64,000 nucleotides of DNA from positions 166,001 through 230,000 of the forward strand of contig JAJOZX010002701.1 of the NCBI GenBank assembly GCA_023014485.1, in the 5' to 3' direction. Positions 1-11,632 of the stretch are shown piece by piece; position 1 is the first letter of the stretch; the number at the start of each line of letters is the position of its first letter. The stretch comes from Bathynomus jamesi. Taxonomy: Eukaryota; Arthropoda; Malacostraca; Isopoda; Cirolanidae. A program made the position numbers and the translations under genes. The notes under the pieces were generated by a model, which searched no databases, had not been told where the DNA came from, and was given only the letters and a program-made list of their open reading frames with translations.

Positions 1-117
1 GAACATGATGAAAGGATGTTTGAAAAAGATTGTAATATTGTTGGTATTTTTAATGATTATTTTAGCTCTGTTTTTACTGAAGAAAATTTAAATAACTTTG
101 ATTTTAATTCTTTATAA
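1..117 (+). pseudogene. LINE ORF2 fragment upstream of the reverse transcriptase
   Basis: Frame 1 reads ...VGIFNDYFSSVFTEENLNNF and then a stop at 115-117. NDYFSSVFT is a block typical of CR1/jockey-type LINE ORF2, between the endonuclease and the RT. The fragment starts at or before the window edge. It may belong to the same insertion as the fragments at 6905 and 9914. Confidence 0.6.
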
Positions 118-410
118 GGAAGGATGATGATAAGCAAATGATTCATTCATTGAAGTTAAATAAAGCTGATGGACTGATATAATATATATGCTAGGATTCT
201 CAGAGAAGGGGAGGAAAGCAAGCTTATCTGAGGCACTATTTTGTTTGCTAGATCTTTTAATTATGCAGATCAGTGATGGAAATGGGGGGGAGACACGGGT
301 ACACAGTGTGTACCTACTTCTCAATTTGTAGTTGTAATTGATGGAGCATCAGTAATGGTAGGACAAAAATCAGGGGTTACAAAACTATTTCTTGATGATT
401 TATAAGTCAT

Positions 411-461
<51 letters not shown>

Positions 462-569
462 TATATATATATATGCATATATGTATTTAACTGCATTTTT
501 CATTTATTCATGATTTCTCTTCCTCTTGTGCAGAAACGTTCCTTAATACTTATGTCGTTTCTATTCATA

Positions 570-600
<31 letters not shown>

Positions 601-849
601 TATAAATAAATATAATTAGGGTGATTTTATAAATCTGATGTTGGAATACCTGTTATGCCAACCTGGCATTTGGTGCCACTAGCTTAAAAAATGATGCACT
701 AAAAAATGTTTTGAGGTCAGGATATATTTAAGACTTGCTCAAAGTTATTATTTTTTTTTTTTTTATAAGACCTCTATCCATTTTATTGCTATTGGGACAC
801 ATTTCCAAAAAATGGAGCTGTTATGTGAAAAGCATGCTGTCCATGCAGT
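118..849. repeat. AT-rich stretch with (TA)n microsatellites; no gene
   Basis: (TA)n runs at about 414-484 and 567-590, then a (CA)n-like run to 600. The only open frames here are translations of the microsatellite or short noise. Nothing else recognised. Confidence 0.8.
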
Positions 850-2165
850 GGAGTAAACAGCAATAGTATAGTAACATCCTTTGCAGACGATACAAAGATC
901 AGTAGAAAAATCAGCAATGTACATGATGTGGAGGCCTTGCAGAGGGACACAAACAAAATATACAAATGGTCAGAAGATAACAACATGTCATTCAACGCCG
1001 AGGAATTTCAACTCTTGAGATATGGTAGAAAAGAAGAACTTAAACAGACTGCATATTATGCTCCAGATAGACAGGAAATTCAGAGAAGCATGAAAGCGAT
1101 TGATCTCAGGATAATAATGACAGATGATGCGAAATTCGAAACACAAAATCAGATAGCGATAAATAAAGCAAAAAGAGTCGCCAGACAGGTTCTAAGAACG
1201 TTCAAGAGAAGGGACAGGACAGTAGTGATTCCCCTGCTAAAAACACTGATTATACCAAAACTTGAATACTGCTCAGTTTTGACGTCCCCATATAAAAAGG
1301 AAGAAACTAATAAACTAGAAGAAACGCAAAGGCATTTCACAGCCAAGATTGATAGCTGCAAAGAACTCAACTACTGGGAAAGACTATGTAAACTAAATCT
1401 GTACTCACTGGAAAGAAGAAGAGAGAGGTACATCATAATCTACATATGGAAAATGATCGAAAAACTGGTACCAAACCTAAAACTAAACCCAATTACCATT
1501 CAAACAACACTGGAAAATAGGAAAGGCAGAATGTGTAGTGTTCCCAAATTAAAAGCATGACAAGGGACCTCCTCAACCCTGAAGGAAAATAGCTTGGTTG
1601 TCAGGGGGCCAAGACTTTTCAACCAGCTTCCTAAGGACCGCAGAAACGTAACGGGGGTCAAAGTTGAAGTCTTCAAGAAAAGACTGGATGCCTGGCTCAG
1701 GACAGTACCAGATGAGCCGGGTGTGCCTTGCTATGTACGGTGGAGAGCGCAAGAAAGTAACTCGCTCCTCCACCAGGCCAGACCTAGAGGTGGGGCCACC
1801 AGCTTGACCAGGGCTGGACTTTCACCTGCTGAGGCCCTAAGCTATATGAAATTTGGGCCCTTCTCTAAAAAAATTCGGGTAAAAAAATTTAAAATAATGT
1901 CATTATTACTATAATTATTATTTTTTATATTAATGTTAATGATAAAGAAAAAATAATATATATATATATATAATTTTTGATGAATTAGTGTTAAAGAATA
2001 AAAACTAATGATAAAATAAAAATATATTTAAAAAAATGAGTTCCCCCAAGGGTGTGTGGCCCTAAGCTATAGCTTATTTAGCTTATAGGTAAGTCCAGCA
2101 CTGAGCTTGACCTCCGTGTGAAGAGAGACCAACACACGAAACAACATAAGGTAAGGTAAGGTCAG
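850..2165 (+). pseudogene. jockey/CR1-type LINE, RT C-terminal half, interrupted by a hAT MITE
   Basis: The frame reads SFADDTKISRKI (the RT catalytic FADD) from about 880, then ALQRDTNKIYKWSEDNNMSF, LIIPKLEYCSVL, KELNYWERL and SLERRRERYIIIYIW. There is an in-frame TGA at 1558-1560, after which the same frame resumes with VRGPRLFNQLPKD and AWLRTVPDEPGVP, the usual C-terminal end. A hAT MITE (1809-2103) splits the 3' part. The 3' end is a short AAGG(TAAGG) tail near 2150. The endonuclease and most of the RT are missing, so this is a 5'-truncated dead copy. The same family is present on the minus strand at 60790-61690. Confidence 0.85.
1809..2103. mobile_element. hAT MITE with perfect 8-bp target duplication
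   Basis: The 295-base element starts CAGGGCTGGACTT and ends GTAAGTCCAGCACTG, a short inverted repeat of hAT type (YARNG). The 8-mer AGCTTGAC directly flanks both sides (1801-1808 and 2104-2111). There is no coding potential. Inserted in the LINE above. Confidence 0.88.
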
Positions 2166-2417
2166 GTCCATTTTGACAAATTAAATTATTAAAACATTGT
2201 AATAAGTGTTTCTTTCACACAATAGGTCATTAGCCCCATTCCCACTAATAATGACTATGGTCCACAACCATCAGTGTTGGGGGATATTTTATTAAAAAAA
2301 TAATTTGTGTATTGTACAAAAACAAAATATTAGAATTTCACCATTGACAATTTATATGACATATTATTAGATAAATGCCAGGTAATCATTGTTGCTTGGT
2401 TCACATGATAGACTTAT
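2166..2417. other. No gene seen
   Basis: AT-rich sequence between a LINE tail and the decayed hAT-like transposase; possibly the 3' flank of that transposon. No terminal repeat found. Confidence 0.5.
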
Positions 2418-4240
2418 TCATTGGTGACGAGAAGACCCTCCGGTGATCTTCAATGTCTTTTAGAAGGAACTGCTTCTGTTCTTCGCTGCGCATAAGAGAT
2501 GCATTGAACTCCTGGATGAGTGTAACACAACACTGTGTTCTGCAAGGTCATTGATCACTTTCACCAACTGGACAGTAGCCTGGCTCCTCTTGTATGATTC
2601 ATGGACTGGCCAAAGTGTTGGATCCTCCTCCAAGAAATCTTCAGAGTTGACATGGTGACAAAATTGCGTAATTCTTTCCCACATGCCTGGCCACCTGGAG
2701 ATATCCGTTTAGGGGGCTCCTCGGACCCAGTTTTGTTTTTCAGTGCATTTACCATCTGCCTCTTTTCCTCTGCTGCAACACTGTCATCGAAGAAACTGAA
2801 GCCTACCAATGTTTCTGATAGATACCAAAGATGGTGGCTGAATGCTGTGCTGACAGCCTTAGATATATCTTTATCAGCATAGTTAGCTAGTGTATGGAGG
2901 AGATTCAGATAGTTTCTCAGAGCTTCTACTGAAGACAGACTCTGAAACCAGTATTTGACATAGATGGCTGTGACAAAGAGGCTTACTTCCTGGAGGTGGC
3001 TCCATACCATTTCACGTGATGGCCCTCTTGATGATCCCTGTTGCTGCTGGAGGGGAAACTCCTTGTGAAAGAGCCACATTTTGATGGTGTGGATAGCTCA
3101 AGCCATCCAATGAGCTCGATGTATTGCTCCTGATATTGGAAATGGATCCCATGTGGGGGACCTTTCCAAGGAAGATAATTGTCAGCTCAAGGAGCTCATG
3201 GTAGTCATCCCATGGCTGAAATTTAGACAGCTGGTCAACAGCAAATGCAATGACCTCCGTTTTATATCCATTTATCACAGGGATTAGATCTTCTTCATCT
3301 ACTGCTGAGGAGTTTGCTGTCTTATTGAGGTAAGGCCAGTAGTCCTGGAACTGACCAAAGAGCTGAATATTTGGAGCTCGAGATATCATGAAGGCTGAAG
3401 ACCATCTCTAGGAGTATCTCTGAGATATGATGTCGACATGCCAAGTTCAATAAATTCCTCCCAAGCTCAGTTTCCAAATGAACACAAACTCCTCCCTTTA
3501 AACCAGTGTTGGATGCGGTGGTGTCAAAGCAGAGCTCCTTCACTCATTCCCTCAGTCCCCACTCATCATCTCCATGATGGCACTCCCAGTTACTTCCAAC
3601 TTTCCCCCGATTGAAGTTTTGGAACTACCAGCAACTTCACCACATCTTGTCCAGATACAAGAATCGAGAGACAGTCCACTTTGTCCCAACCAGGACCAGA
3701 GTAATCCTCCACGATTTTGCTGTCCCAATGCAAGATCAGAGGAACTGCTGGGGCGAAGCTTTCCTTCTTCTCATGAACAAACTTCTTCCGATGTTCCATC
3801 CACTCCTTGCAGATAGTGCTTCGGCTGATCATCAGGTCTTTTACTTTGTGACTGAATTGGCTTGTGGATGCTGCTTGCCACTCAAGAACAGCAATGTCAG
3901 TTGCAGCAGCACTTCATGAACCCACTTTGAAAAGCTTCCACTTTCCTTCTTGCAACATGTTGTTCTTGCAGAGTGAGTTTTCTGTTGACTTCAACCATCA
4001 TGCCCCTCTGTCCTGTCTCCCATTGAGCTTCCACGAATTGTCTGTCCTCTTCAGTTTTCATCAGCTGCATGGCATCCTGGTGGATGATGTTGAAGAGGTT
4101 GTCTAACCCATCTTGAAATGTTGCTTGGTTGGTAAGGTTTGTGGCAGACTTTCGGTTGATATTCTTCTTGAGCACTTGCCACTCAGTATGAAGCTTCTCG
4201 ATGTGTTCAACATGTTTAGCAGCTTTTGTAGGCACTCAAG
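2418..4240 (-). pseudogene. hAT-like SNTG-family transposase, copy 1, heavily decayed
   Basis: Minus-strand fragments in changing frames, N to C: 4235-3897 (helical N-terminal region, DNLFNIIHQDAMQLMKTEED), 3832-3590 (ILHWDSKIV), 3543-3322 (CFDTTASNTG then CRHHISEILL), 3389-3012, 3079-2561 (HHLWYLSETLVGFSFFDD), ending with INDLAEH. It shares this order of blocks with the copies at 30121 and 34345. The D-TxASN and CxxHxxE blocks match the second catalytic Asp region and the CxxH motif of hAT transposases. Many stops and frameshifts; no terminal repeats recognised for this copy. Confidence 0.75.
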
Positions 4241-4807
4241 CTTTCATCCAAATTGGAAGCAAGAGATCAGCTGTCTTGGAATACTTGTCAGTGAGATGAG
4301 TGCTTCAATGATGTAAAGTTTGCCTGAGTAGCACCAACCAACCAGATGGCACTGATGCATATGTTGTCATCAACATCATCGCTCCTGAGAAGTTGAAAGA
4401 AGCAAAAATTTGTTAAATACCTGCGTCACTAATATTGTGTTGCAATTTTTTAACGCTGTGAATATGATTTTTTTTGATAATTTTTAAATTTTTTTATTTT
4501 CATTTTTTTTAGAAACTTTTTTATTTTTATACAGATATTTAGTTTTTGTGTTTTGCCTCAAGGACATCATCATAATAATGGGCTGTTGTAGTAAAATTAT
4601 ATATATAGTACAAATTTCATTGATTCCTATTTAATATCAATATATTTTATATTCGTAAAATTTCAAATGAGTTGAGCAAGTCCTAAATTTATATCATTTG
4701 ATCATAAAAATATTCCTGCTCTACAGTTTCTACCCCAAGTGGCACTAGATGATGAGTTGGCAAAGAAAAAAATTGGAATAGGATTCCACCTCTGAGATAA
4801 AATGACG

Positions 4808-4845
<38 letters not shown>

Positions 4846-4891
4846 GAAGGAGGGGTTGCAAGCTTTTACCTTCATCACATGGAACCTTTGA
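4241..4891. other. No gene; AT-rich with a (TA)n run
   Basis: Low-complexity T-rich DNA at 4440-4560 and (TA)n at about 4810-4842. No coding or terminal-repeat signal found. Confidence 0.6.
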
Positions 4892-6495
4892 AAGGTACAT
4901 AAGGTGTTTCATAATATGTGGGATGCACTTTCAGGATTGATTCAGGACCTGAAAACAATGAAAAAAATTTATATAAACCTATGCCTCAAATTGCTTTGTT
5001 TCCGAGTGATGGCCCATTGTGTGTTCCAGCAAGTACCCTATCCACCTTACCTTTAAAGGAAGTGATCAAAATGACTGCCTTGGGCTTGAATACATGTCTG
5101 AACATGCCTCATCATAGACTGTCTGACACATTCAAACATTCCAGGTATTGCTTGGATTTTCTGGCATCCTTGTTCTACACGTTGGTGAACCATTTCAATG
5201 TCATTGGGTGTCATGTAAATGATGGATTTCAGATGACCCCACAGGTAAAAATTGAGTGAATTCAGGTCCGAGGAGTGAGCAGGCCACGCAATGGGTCCTC
5301 CATGGCCTATCCATTTATCAGGAAATGGTCATCCAAATAGTCTCTGGCTACTCCACTAAAATGAGGTGGAGCGTCATCATGCATAAACCACATACGACAT
5401 TGGACACCAAGAGGAACTTCTAGTAAATCACTTAAATCATTCCTTAAAAAATTGAAATAGGATTCTCCTGTTAATCTTTCAGGCAAAACAAAAGGACCAA
5501 TTAAGTTGTTGGCAATAAGTCCTGCCCATACATTGATACTAAATTATTGTTGGTGCCTTGAATGGATGATGGCATGTGGATTCTCTTCAGCCCAGTGATG
5601 AGTGTTGTGAAAATTGATCACGCCATTTCTTGTGAAGGCACCTCATTAGAAAACAACACTGAGGATAGAAAAAGGATGGTGAGCACACTGTTGAAGGAAC
5701 CAAGTACAAAAAGCCTCTTGTGGTGGGAAATCAGCTTCAGTAAGGCCTTGTAATCTCTGAATGTGATATGGGTAAAGCTGTTGTTCCTGTAAAATTCTCC
5801 ACACAGTTGTGTATCTTACACTCTGCTGCTGCTATCCTTCAGGTGCTGACACCAGGGTGTTCCTCCACGTGATTCAGGACCCACTCCTCCAACTCAACAG
5901 TTCTGGTGCTGATTGGTCTATGACCATCTGAAACTCGCTTGTTCAATGATCCTGTATCACCAAGATGCTTGTCTATTCTCTGAAAGGTCTTATCTGGCAG
6001 ATGGCAATTCAGAAACCTTTCTGCATACTGCATTACACGCAGCAAGTCCAGACATGAGATGCGTGTCTGCCATTTCTCTGTTTGAATAAGCTTCAATTCT
6101 CACTTCAAAGGCACACTGTCACGAATAGCACAAAACTTTTAATTTTTTTTCACTGGACTGCACTTATTCACAATAAGAAGTTACAAATATGAACAGTGAA
6201 ACACCACAATGCACCTCTGACTGACTGATGGCTCTACACTGAATGATATTGAAACATATCATAGAGTGTACGAAACATTACAATTGGCAAGGCCGTACAT
6301 GAAATAAGTCTCCTACACACTTGCAAATGTTGTTGGCAAGCAGTGTTTGTAAACAGTTTGTGGAAAGAATTGCTGGCACATAAAACGGGCTGTAACTCGA
6401 AAACAAAGCAATTTTGGGCATATGTTTATATAAACTTTTTTCATTGTTTTCAGGTCCTGAATCTATCCTGAAAGTGCATCTCACATGTTATGAAA

Positions 6496-6509
<14 letters not shown>
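4892..6509 (-). mobile_element. Tc1/mariner-superfamily element with long inverted repeats
   Basis: The left end GTGTTTCATAATATG (from about 4907) and right end CATGTTATGAAACAC (to about 6509) are inverted repeats. The match continues over about 100 bases, including the blocks around TCAGGACCTGAAAACAATG and its partner near 6440-6460. The transposase remnant inside is on the minus strand. The right flank is a (TA)n microsatellite, and a matching target duplication is not clear. Confidence 0.72.
5055..6096 (-). pseudogene. Tc1/mariner-type DDE transposase, broken
   Basis: The N-terminal HTH part reads intact for 85 codons at 6096-5839 (KTFQRIDKHLGDTGSL, TVELEEWVLNHVEEHPGVST). Downstream, frame changes separate LTGE-like, WIGHGGPIAWP, LNFYLWGHLKS and CVRQSMMRHVQTCI blocks, the last ending GSHFDHFL near 5060. 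This is the family whose C-terminus normally reads WIGRGGPxxWPPRSPDLNPLDFFLWGHLKS. The catalytic SPDLN motif here is decayed to SSDLN. Not functional. Confidence 0.75.
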
Positions 6510-6544
<35 letters not shown>

Positions 6545-6557
<13 letters not shown>

Positions 6558-6840
6558 TTATCCCAGCAAGGGGGTTCTAAGCTCGTGCTCTTTGTGCTCA
6601 TTTGTACGTGCTTGTTCCTGGAGGTTTCACATGCGCCCTCCCGGCCCTAGCAACCAAGGATGATGGGGCTCGACCCTGCAGTCCTTGTCATCCTTGGTCT
6701 TTTTCCACTTCGACTGTCCCCTCCACCCTTTCTTTTTCCTCTGTGTTTCCTCTCACTTTTTCTTTGTTTTTCCGCTGAGATATGCCCTTTTAAATAGAGG
6801 TGAATCAGTTCTTCCTGAACTTAAAAAAAAAAAATATATG
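6545..6840 (+). repeat. SINE-like unit with A tail (candidate)
   Basis: A GC-richer island between microsatellites ending in a run of about 12 A (6822-6833) followed by (TG)n at 6839-6858. A C/T-rich segment covers 6700-6780. No promoter boxes I can be sure of. It could instead be the 3' end of a LINE. Confidence 0.35.
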
Positions 6841-6904
6841 TGTGTGTGTGTGTGTGTGCTCTCCTTTTCCCAAGTGTATACCTAGTTCATAAAACCCATT
6901 TCTA

Positions 6905-7033
6905 TCACTGATGCAGAAGGAAGTAGCAGATGAATGGAAAAAAGCAAATGTAGTACCCATTTACAAAAAGGGTAGTAAGGAGGAGGTAGGAAATTATAGG
7001 CCTGTTAGTTTAACATCATTGGTAGGAAAGATT
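6905..7033 (+). pseudogene. LINE reverse transcriptase fragment (NYRPVSL block)
   Basis: The frame from 6911 reads MQKEVADEWKKANVVPIYKK, then EEVGNYRPVSLTSLVGKI, the RT segment preceding the fingers/palm of CR1/jockey LINEs. It stops abruptly where the fold-back element begins. Order and strand fit the fragments at 1-117 and 9914-11632. Confidence 0.8.
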
Positions 7034-7236
7034 TGGTTGGTTTGCCTTGTATTTATTTAGATAAAGATTCATTAGTGCACATGGACAGAACTCTATAGCT
7101 ATTGATTTTTATACAGGGAGATAGAGGAAAGAAAAATAAGAATACTTTACTCTATAGTGTTTTCCTTGCAAATTTCTATTTTTTGAATTATTTGCCTTTT
7201 CAAATTTGCTATAAACTTTATCTACATTTATGTTAA

Positions 7237-8350
7237 CCACTTAACAAATTTGCCCGAATATACTCGGGCTTCGCATGCAAACGCTAAAAAATTTAGCTGA
7301 GTATATTCGGGTACGTTCTTAATTGCGTGTATTGTGGAAATTTGACCGATTTATCTCGTTTATTCATTCTCATTTGTTGTTTTGACACTTAGCACCGCCT
7401 CTGTGTGTGGTTTATGAAAAAATTAAATATTATTGGATCTAATTTCACCTTGTTAGTACTGTACAGTCATCTGCGTGAGGAGGCATGTCTGGCATTGTGT
7501 CCCAATGATTTTTTTTCATAAAAGATATTTTTATCCTTTGAAATTTGTCGTTTCAAAATGAATTATGATAGTGATGAAGAAAGTTTATTAGACAATAGTG
7601 ATTGATCGGGTTGATCAGTCACTTTCAAGCTACTCCATCATGAGGAAAGAAGTATTACTGCAAATTGGTTTTTCATCTCTCAGAATTAGCAGTGTGGAAT
7701 TCATTTATTCTATTCAAACAAACTGGACAGAACAAGAAGCCTTTAGACTACAGAATGGAGCTGATTGACATGTTGGTTGCAAAATACAGAGCACCTTCTA
7801 CAAAGTCAAGGGGTTGACCAGGCACTAGTGCAACACCACTTGACTCTCAGAGCGTCACTTTCCAGATTTTATTCTGGCAACAGAAAAGAAAGCAAATCGA
7901 AGAAGGACATGCGCAGTTTGTGCATGGAAAAAGAATGAATATGGAAAAAAAAAATTGTGAATTGAGATATTAACTGCAGAGATTGCGATGTAGGCCTATG
8001 TGTTGCTCCATGCTTTCGAGATTACCACTTAAAGTATGATTTTTTCTTAGATTATAATGCTAATTTTCTTTTACTTGTCATTTTATATAGTTTGAAGTTG
8101 TTTTAAAAGGAGTTATTTTATTCCAAAATTAAAAAAAAATTTTATTTTATTTTCCAAAGGAACGTATTAACTTGGGCAAATTTTTTAAAGAAAAATTATT
8201 TGTTTTATAACTTCTTCAAAATAAAAAAAATACCATAAGTCAATAAATATTATTATCCTCTTCAACACAATAAAGGTAGTAAAAATATTACATAAAAAAA
8301 TAGCTCATTTTTTTCCCATCTTCTGGGAAATAAATAAGTTGGTTAAATGG
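7237..8350 (+). mobile_element. piggyBac-type element, internally deleted, TTAA-flanked
   Basis: Flanked by TTAA at 7233-7236 and 8351-8354. The ends CCACTTAACAAATTT and, in reverse complement, CCATTTAACCAACTT form an imperfect inverted repeat. The uninterrupted sequence of the fold-back right arm (ATTTATGTTAATAAAA) shows a single TTAA at the target, so the insertion is confirmed by its empty-site partner. Coding remnants are on the + strand. Confidence 0.87.
7558..8080 (+). pseudogene. piggyBac transposase remnants (N- and C-terminal ends only)
   Basis: The N-terminus MNYDSDEESLLDNSD stops at 7603. After a junction near 7670 the C-terminal part follows: ELAVWNSFILFKQTG, YRMELIDMLV, HFPDFI, TCAVCAWKKN, then CRDCDVGLCVAPCF and YHLKYDF. 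The last three form the cysteine-rich finger found at piggyBac C-termini. The central catalytic DDD domain (roughly 400 residues in the family) is deleted, and stops and frameshifts remain. It cannot transpose by itself. Confidence 0.85.
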
Positions 8351-8496
8351 TTAATAATAAAATGATAAATAAATAAAATTTAATTTTAAATTTGTTAACA
8401 ATTTGTTTTAGGTTTTGAAGTGCTGTAATAATTGAATGCTTGGTTAGGTCAACTGTTTGCGCCCTTGATTGGTTAGGCACAGTATATCAAAGTTAG

Positions 8497-8563
<67 letters not shown>

Positions 8564-9035
8564 TAGCTATAACTAACACACATTTTTGGTGAAAGTTGCT
8601 TAAAATTAATTGACCTATGTGAAAATTATTGACTGCTGAGTTAGGTCACCTGTATGCCCTTGATGATTGGTTGGGTTGTCATGATATTTTTGTTTAAACC
8701 AATGAAAATATCACAACAACCTAATCAATCATCAAGGAGGTAGAGTTGACCTAACTGGGCTTTCAATTATTATGGCATTTCAAAACCTAAAACAAATTGT
8801 TAACAAATTTAAAATTAAGAAATTTTATTTATTATTTTATTAACATAAATGTAGATGAAGATTATAACAAATTTGAAAAGGCAAATAACTCAAAAAATAT
8901 AAATTTGCGAGGAAAATACTACAGAGTAAAGTATTCTTATTTTTTTTTCTCTATCTTTCTGTATAAAAATCAATATATTGAGTTCTGTCTCTGCGCACTA
9001 ATGAAATCTATCTTTATTTATATTAGCTTTGGCTT

Positions 9036-9645
9036 TTGTTGGTATTTACAAGAACATTTTGTGATAGATTTTTACCGATGATAGTAACTTTTTTGCTACA
9101 TTAATCTACAGCAAAACTAACTGTTACAGTATGCAAACTATTACTGTAAGCAAATTGCGTAGACTATATAGGCCACTGTACACATTCACTGCTTGCTGGA
9201 AATAGATCCAGAATGGTGACTAATATTATTTTAATTATCATTACTCTTAATTCATAGTACTGTTTTCATCTCAAAATATATTCCTAATGAAAATGTCATG
9301 AAGTTTTTCAAATGAGCTCCTATGTTTACGCACTGAATTAATTAATAGATTTCCTACAATTTCTATTTTCATTAATAATTGCATCATCATAATAGTATTT
9401 AACATATAAAACTTATGATGATGTTAAATATTATTAATGTTGTGAAAAAATTATGAGTTTTGTAAATAATCTGCAAAAATTTTATCTAAATGCTCTATTA
9501 GCATATTCATAAAATAAATAAATTTATTGATGTTACCATTTTTATAATACCAGAGAAAATGGGAAAAAATATTCAAGCAGTGATTAATATTTTTTCCAGT
9601 AGATGGCATGAGAGCAGCTGAAAGTTTATTTTTATATTTTCTTTT
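9036..9645. other. No gene seen
   Basis: AT-rich unique-looking sequence with no ORF similarity, terminal repeat or RNA gene that I recognise. Confidence 0.6.
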
Positions 9646-9649
9646 ACTT

Positions 9650-9810
9650 TTTGAATGGAATAACCTTTATTAATAATAAAATAAATAGGTAGCTACATTG
9701 GTTTTTACAATTTACAATGACATAAATAATAGTTGTGAAGCTGGACTATTTATTTTATTTAATTTGGCCCTTAAGCTTTAGGCTTTACTGGGCTCTTATT
9801 AAAAATAAAT
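9650..9810 (-). repeat. LINE 3' UTR fragment (family of 14145-14780)
   Basis: Shares the blocks AATAACCTTTATT, TTTACAATTTACAATGACAT and TTTAGGCTTTACTGGGCTC with 14150-14290, where they follow a LINE C-terminus on the minus strand. Related pieces lie at about 15145-15175 and, inverted, at 50035-50100. Confidence 0.6.
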
Positions 9811-9913
9811 AGCTAGTTGTTATTAATTAATAATAAGTATTATTAATACTAGAAAGAATTATAAAATTAATATTCAAGATCATTTGTAAAATTTTAATCT
9901 TATTTGAAGTTTA

Positions 9914-11632
9914 CAATATAGATTTAGATCAGGAAGGTCTTTTTTGTCTAATCTCGTATATTTTTTAGAGTTTGTAACTGATCAGGTAGATAATGGAAAT
10001 GTAGATGTTATTTATTTAGATTTTAGTAAAGCTTCCACATAGGAGACTTCTGTATAAATTAAAAGTTCATGGGATATTAGGGTGTTATAAATTGCGTAGA
10101 AAAATGGTTGGAAGACAGAGAGTAATTCTAAATGGTTATGAATCTGGATGGCAGAAAGTGAAAAGTGGGGTACCACAGGGATCAGTTTTAGATCCATTAC
10201 TCTTTATTTTACATCTAAATGATGTAGAGAAGGGAGTAAGCAGTAAAATCTCTAATTTTGCAGATTATACAAAAGTAGTTGCTCTAGTTACAAATATAGA
10301 AAATTCTGACAAACTGCAAAAAGATATTGATAGATTAGTTGCTTGGGCTAACAAATGGCAGATGGAATTCAATGTTCAAAAATGCAGTCATGCATTTTGG
10401 TAGAAATAATGAAAACTTTAGTTATGAGATGCAGGAAAAAGATCTTGGCATTATACTTAGTAGTGATCTAAAATTTTCTAAGCAGTGCTTAGAGGCTAGA
10501 AATAAAGCAAATAAAATGTTAGGTATTATTAAGAGGAATGTTACAAGAGTAAGGAAGTGGTCGTGGTCTGTAAATTATATGATTCTTATGTTAGGCCTTG
10601 CTTAGAATCAGGGTTGTGGAGTCAGTCCAAAATTTTCCGACTCTGACTCCTCACATTTTAAATATACGACTCCGACTCCTCTAGTGTTTCACTCTATAAT
10701 TATCATAATAATGAGACATTTCATCACCACCACACTAAGTGTGAAATTTTATATTTTATATTTTATATTTAAATAAATATTAATTGTATATTCTGAAAAT
10801 GTAAAAGAAAAATATTAAAAAAAACTTAATCTAGGGGCTATCAATGAATAAGGTTTATTGACCAAAAAAACTAAATAACCTAAATGTTAGTATTTAGGAT
10901 TTAGAAATTAAGGGTGACACAGGACACAGAAATTGGAGTTGGAGTCGGAAGTTTTTTACCGACTCCGACTCCGCCCTGAAACGTGCGACTCCACGACTCC
11001 GACTCCACAACCCTGCTTAGAATACTGTACTGCATTCAAGCTTGGTCCCCTCACCTTAGACATGATAATGATATGCTTGAAGGTGTGCAACATAGGGCAA
11101 CCAAGCTTATCCCTAACCTAAGAAGAATGGAATACAGGGAAAGATTAAAGGAACTAGGTATGTTTAGTTTCGAGAGATGTTGTAGGAAGGGAGATATGAA
11201 ACATATATTGAAAATGTTTTTGGGTTTGGACAATTTAGATGTACATAGCTTTTTCTCACTAGAGGCTGATGGGATAACTCATGGACATAATAAGAAAATT
11301 AAATAAAACAGCCTTGTAGACTTGATCTAAGACAATACTTTTTCAATCATAAAGTAGTAGATTTTTGGAATGACTTACCATATGGTGTGATAATAATCAG
11401 TAGCTCATTAGTTACTTTTGAGAAAAATTTAGATTTCCTTCATGAAAGATAGTTTGTAGATTGTAAATACTGTATGGTATATTTTTAGCTTAAGTTTGTA
11501 GGCTACTTTGATAGTAGTAAATAGTTGTACATTAGTTAGCTGACTTGAGATTGATGTTTTGCAAGATTTTATTATTATTAGCTCATGACTTGGATAACCT
11601 AGATAGGCCCTAGTGTATAACATTGTCTATAC
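9914..11632 (+). pseudogene. LINE reverse transcriptase (CR1/jockey-like), interrupted by a hAT MITE
   Basis: Blocks in order are QYRFRSGRSFLSNLVYFL, VDVIYLDFSKA (first catalytic Asp), KSGVPQGSVLDPLLFI, ISNFADYTK (the catalytic FADD is mutated to FADY), LVAWANKWQMEFN, EKDLGIIL, then after the MITE ILYCIQAWSPHL, RATKLIPNLRRMEYRERLKE, SFERCCRKGDM and FWNDLPYGV, with a stop at 11450-11452 and a short 3' UTR. Frameshifts sit near 10030 and 10395. Dead copy; the upstream endonuclease is absent. Confidence 0.87.
10609..11015. mobile_element. hAT MITE rich in GACTCC repeats, perfect 8-bp duplication
   Basis: It starts CAGGGTTGTGGAGTC and ends GACTCCACAACCCTG, a perfect 15-base inverted repeat. The flanking 8-mers are both CTTAGAAT (10601-10608 and 11016-11023). 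The subterminal regions carry repeated GACTCCGACTCC units, and the core is AT-rich and non-coding. It interrupts the LINE RT just before its LEYC-type block. Confidence 0.93.

Larger units (their letters stand above)
7040..9035. mobile_element. Fold-back DNA element with long inverted arms, split by piggyBac
   Basis: The left arm (about 7046-7236 continuing at 8351-8490) is inverted relative to the right arm (about 8720-9030). Diagnostic pairs are ATTCATTAGTGC / GCACTAATGAAAT at the outer end, CTACATTTATGTTAA / TTAACATAAATGTAG, and GTTTTAGGTTTTGAA / TTTCAAAACCTAAAAC. The loop holds (TA)n (8502-8562) and a smaller hairpin at 8655-8740. An ORF at 8797-9081 is just arm sequence. The arms have diverged moderately, so it is an old insertion. 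It separates two colinear LINE fragments. Confidence 0.7.

Noticed and set aside
321..503. ORF rich in Tyr/Ile
   Set aside because: It is a translation of a (TA)n microsatellite.
8797..9081. 94-codon ORF
   Set aside because: It lies in the right arm of the fold-back element and has AT-rich, low-complexity composition with no domain.
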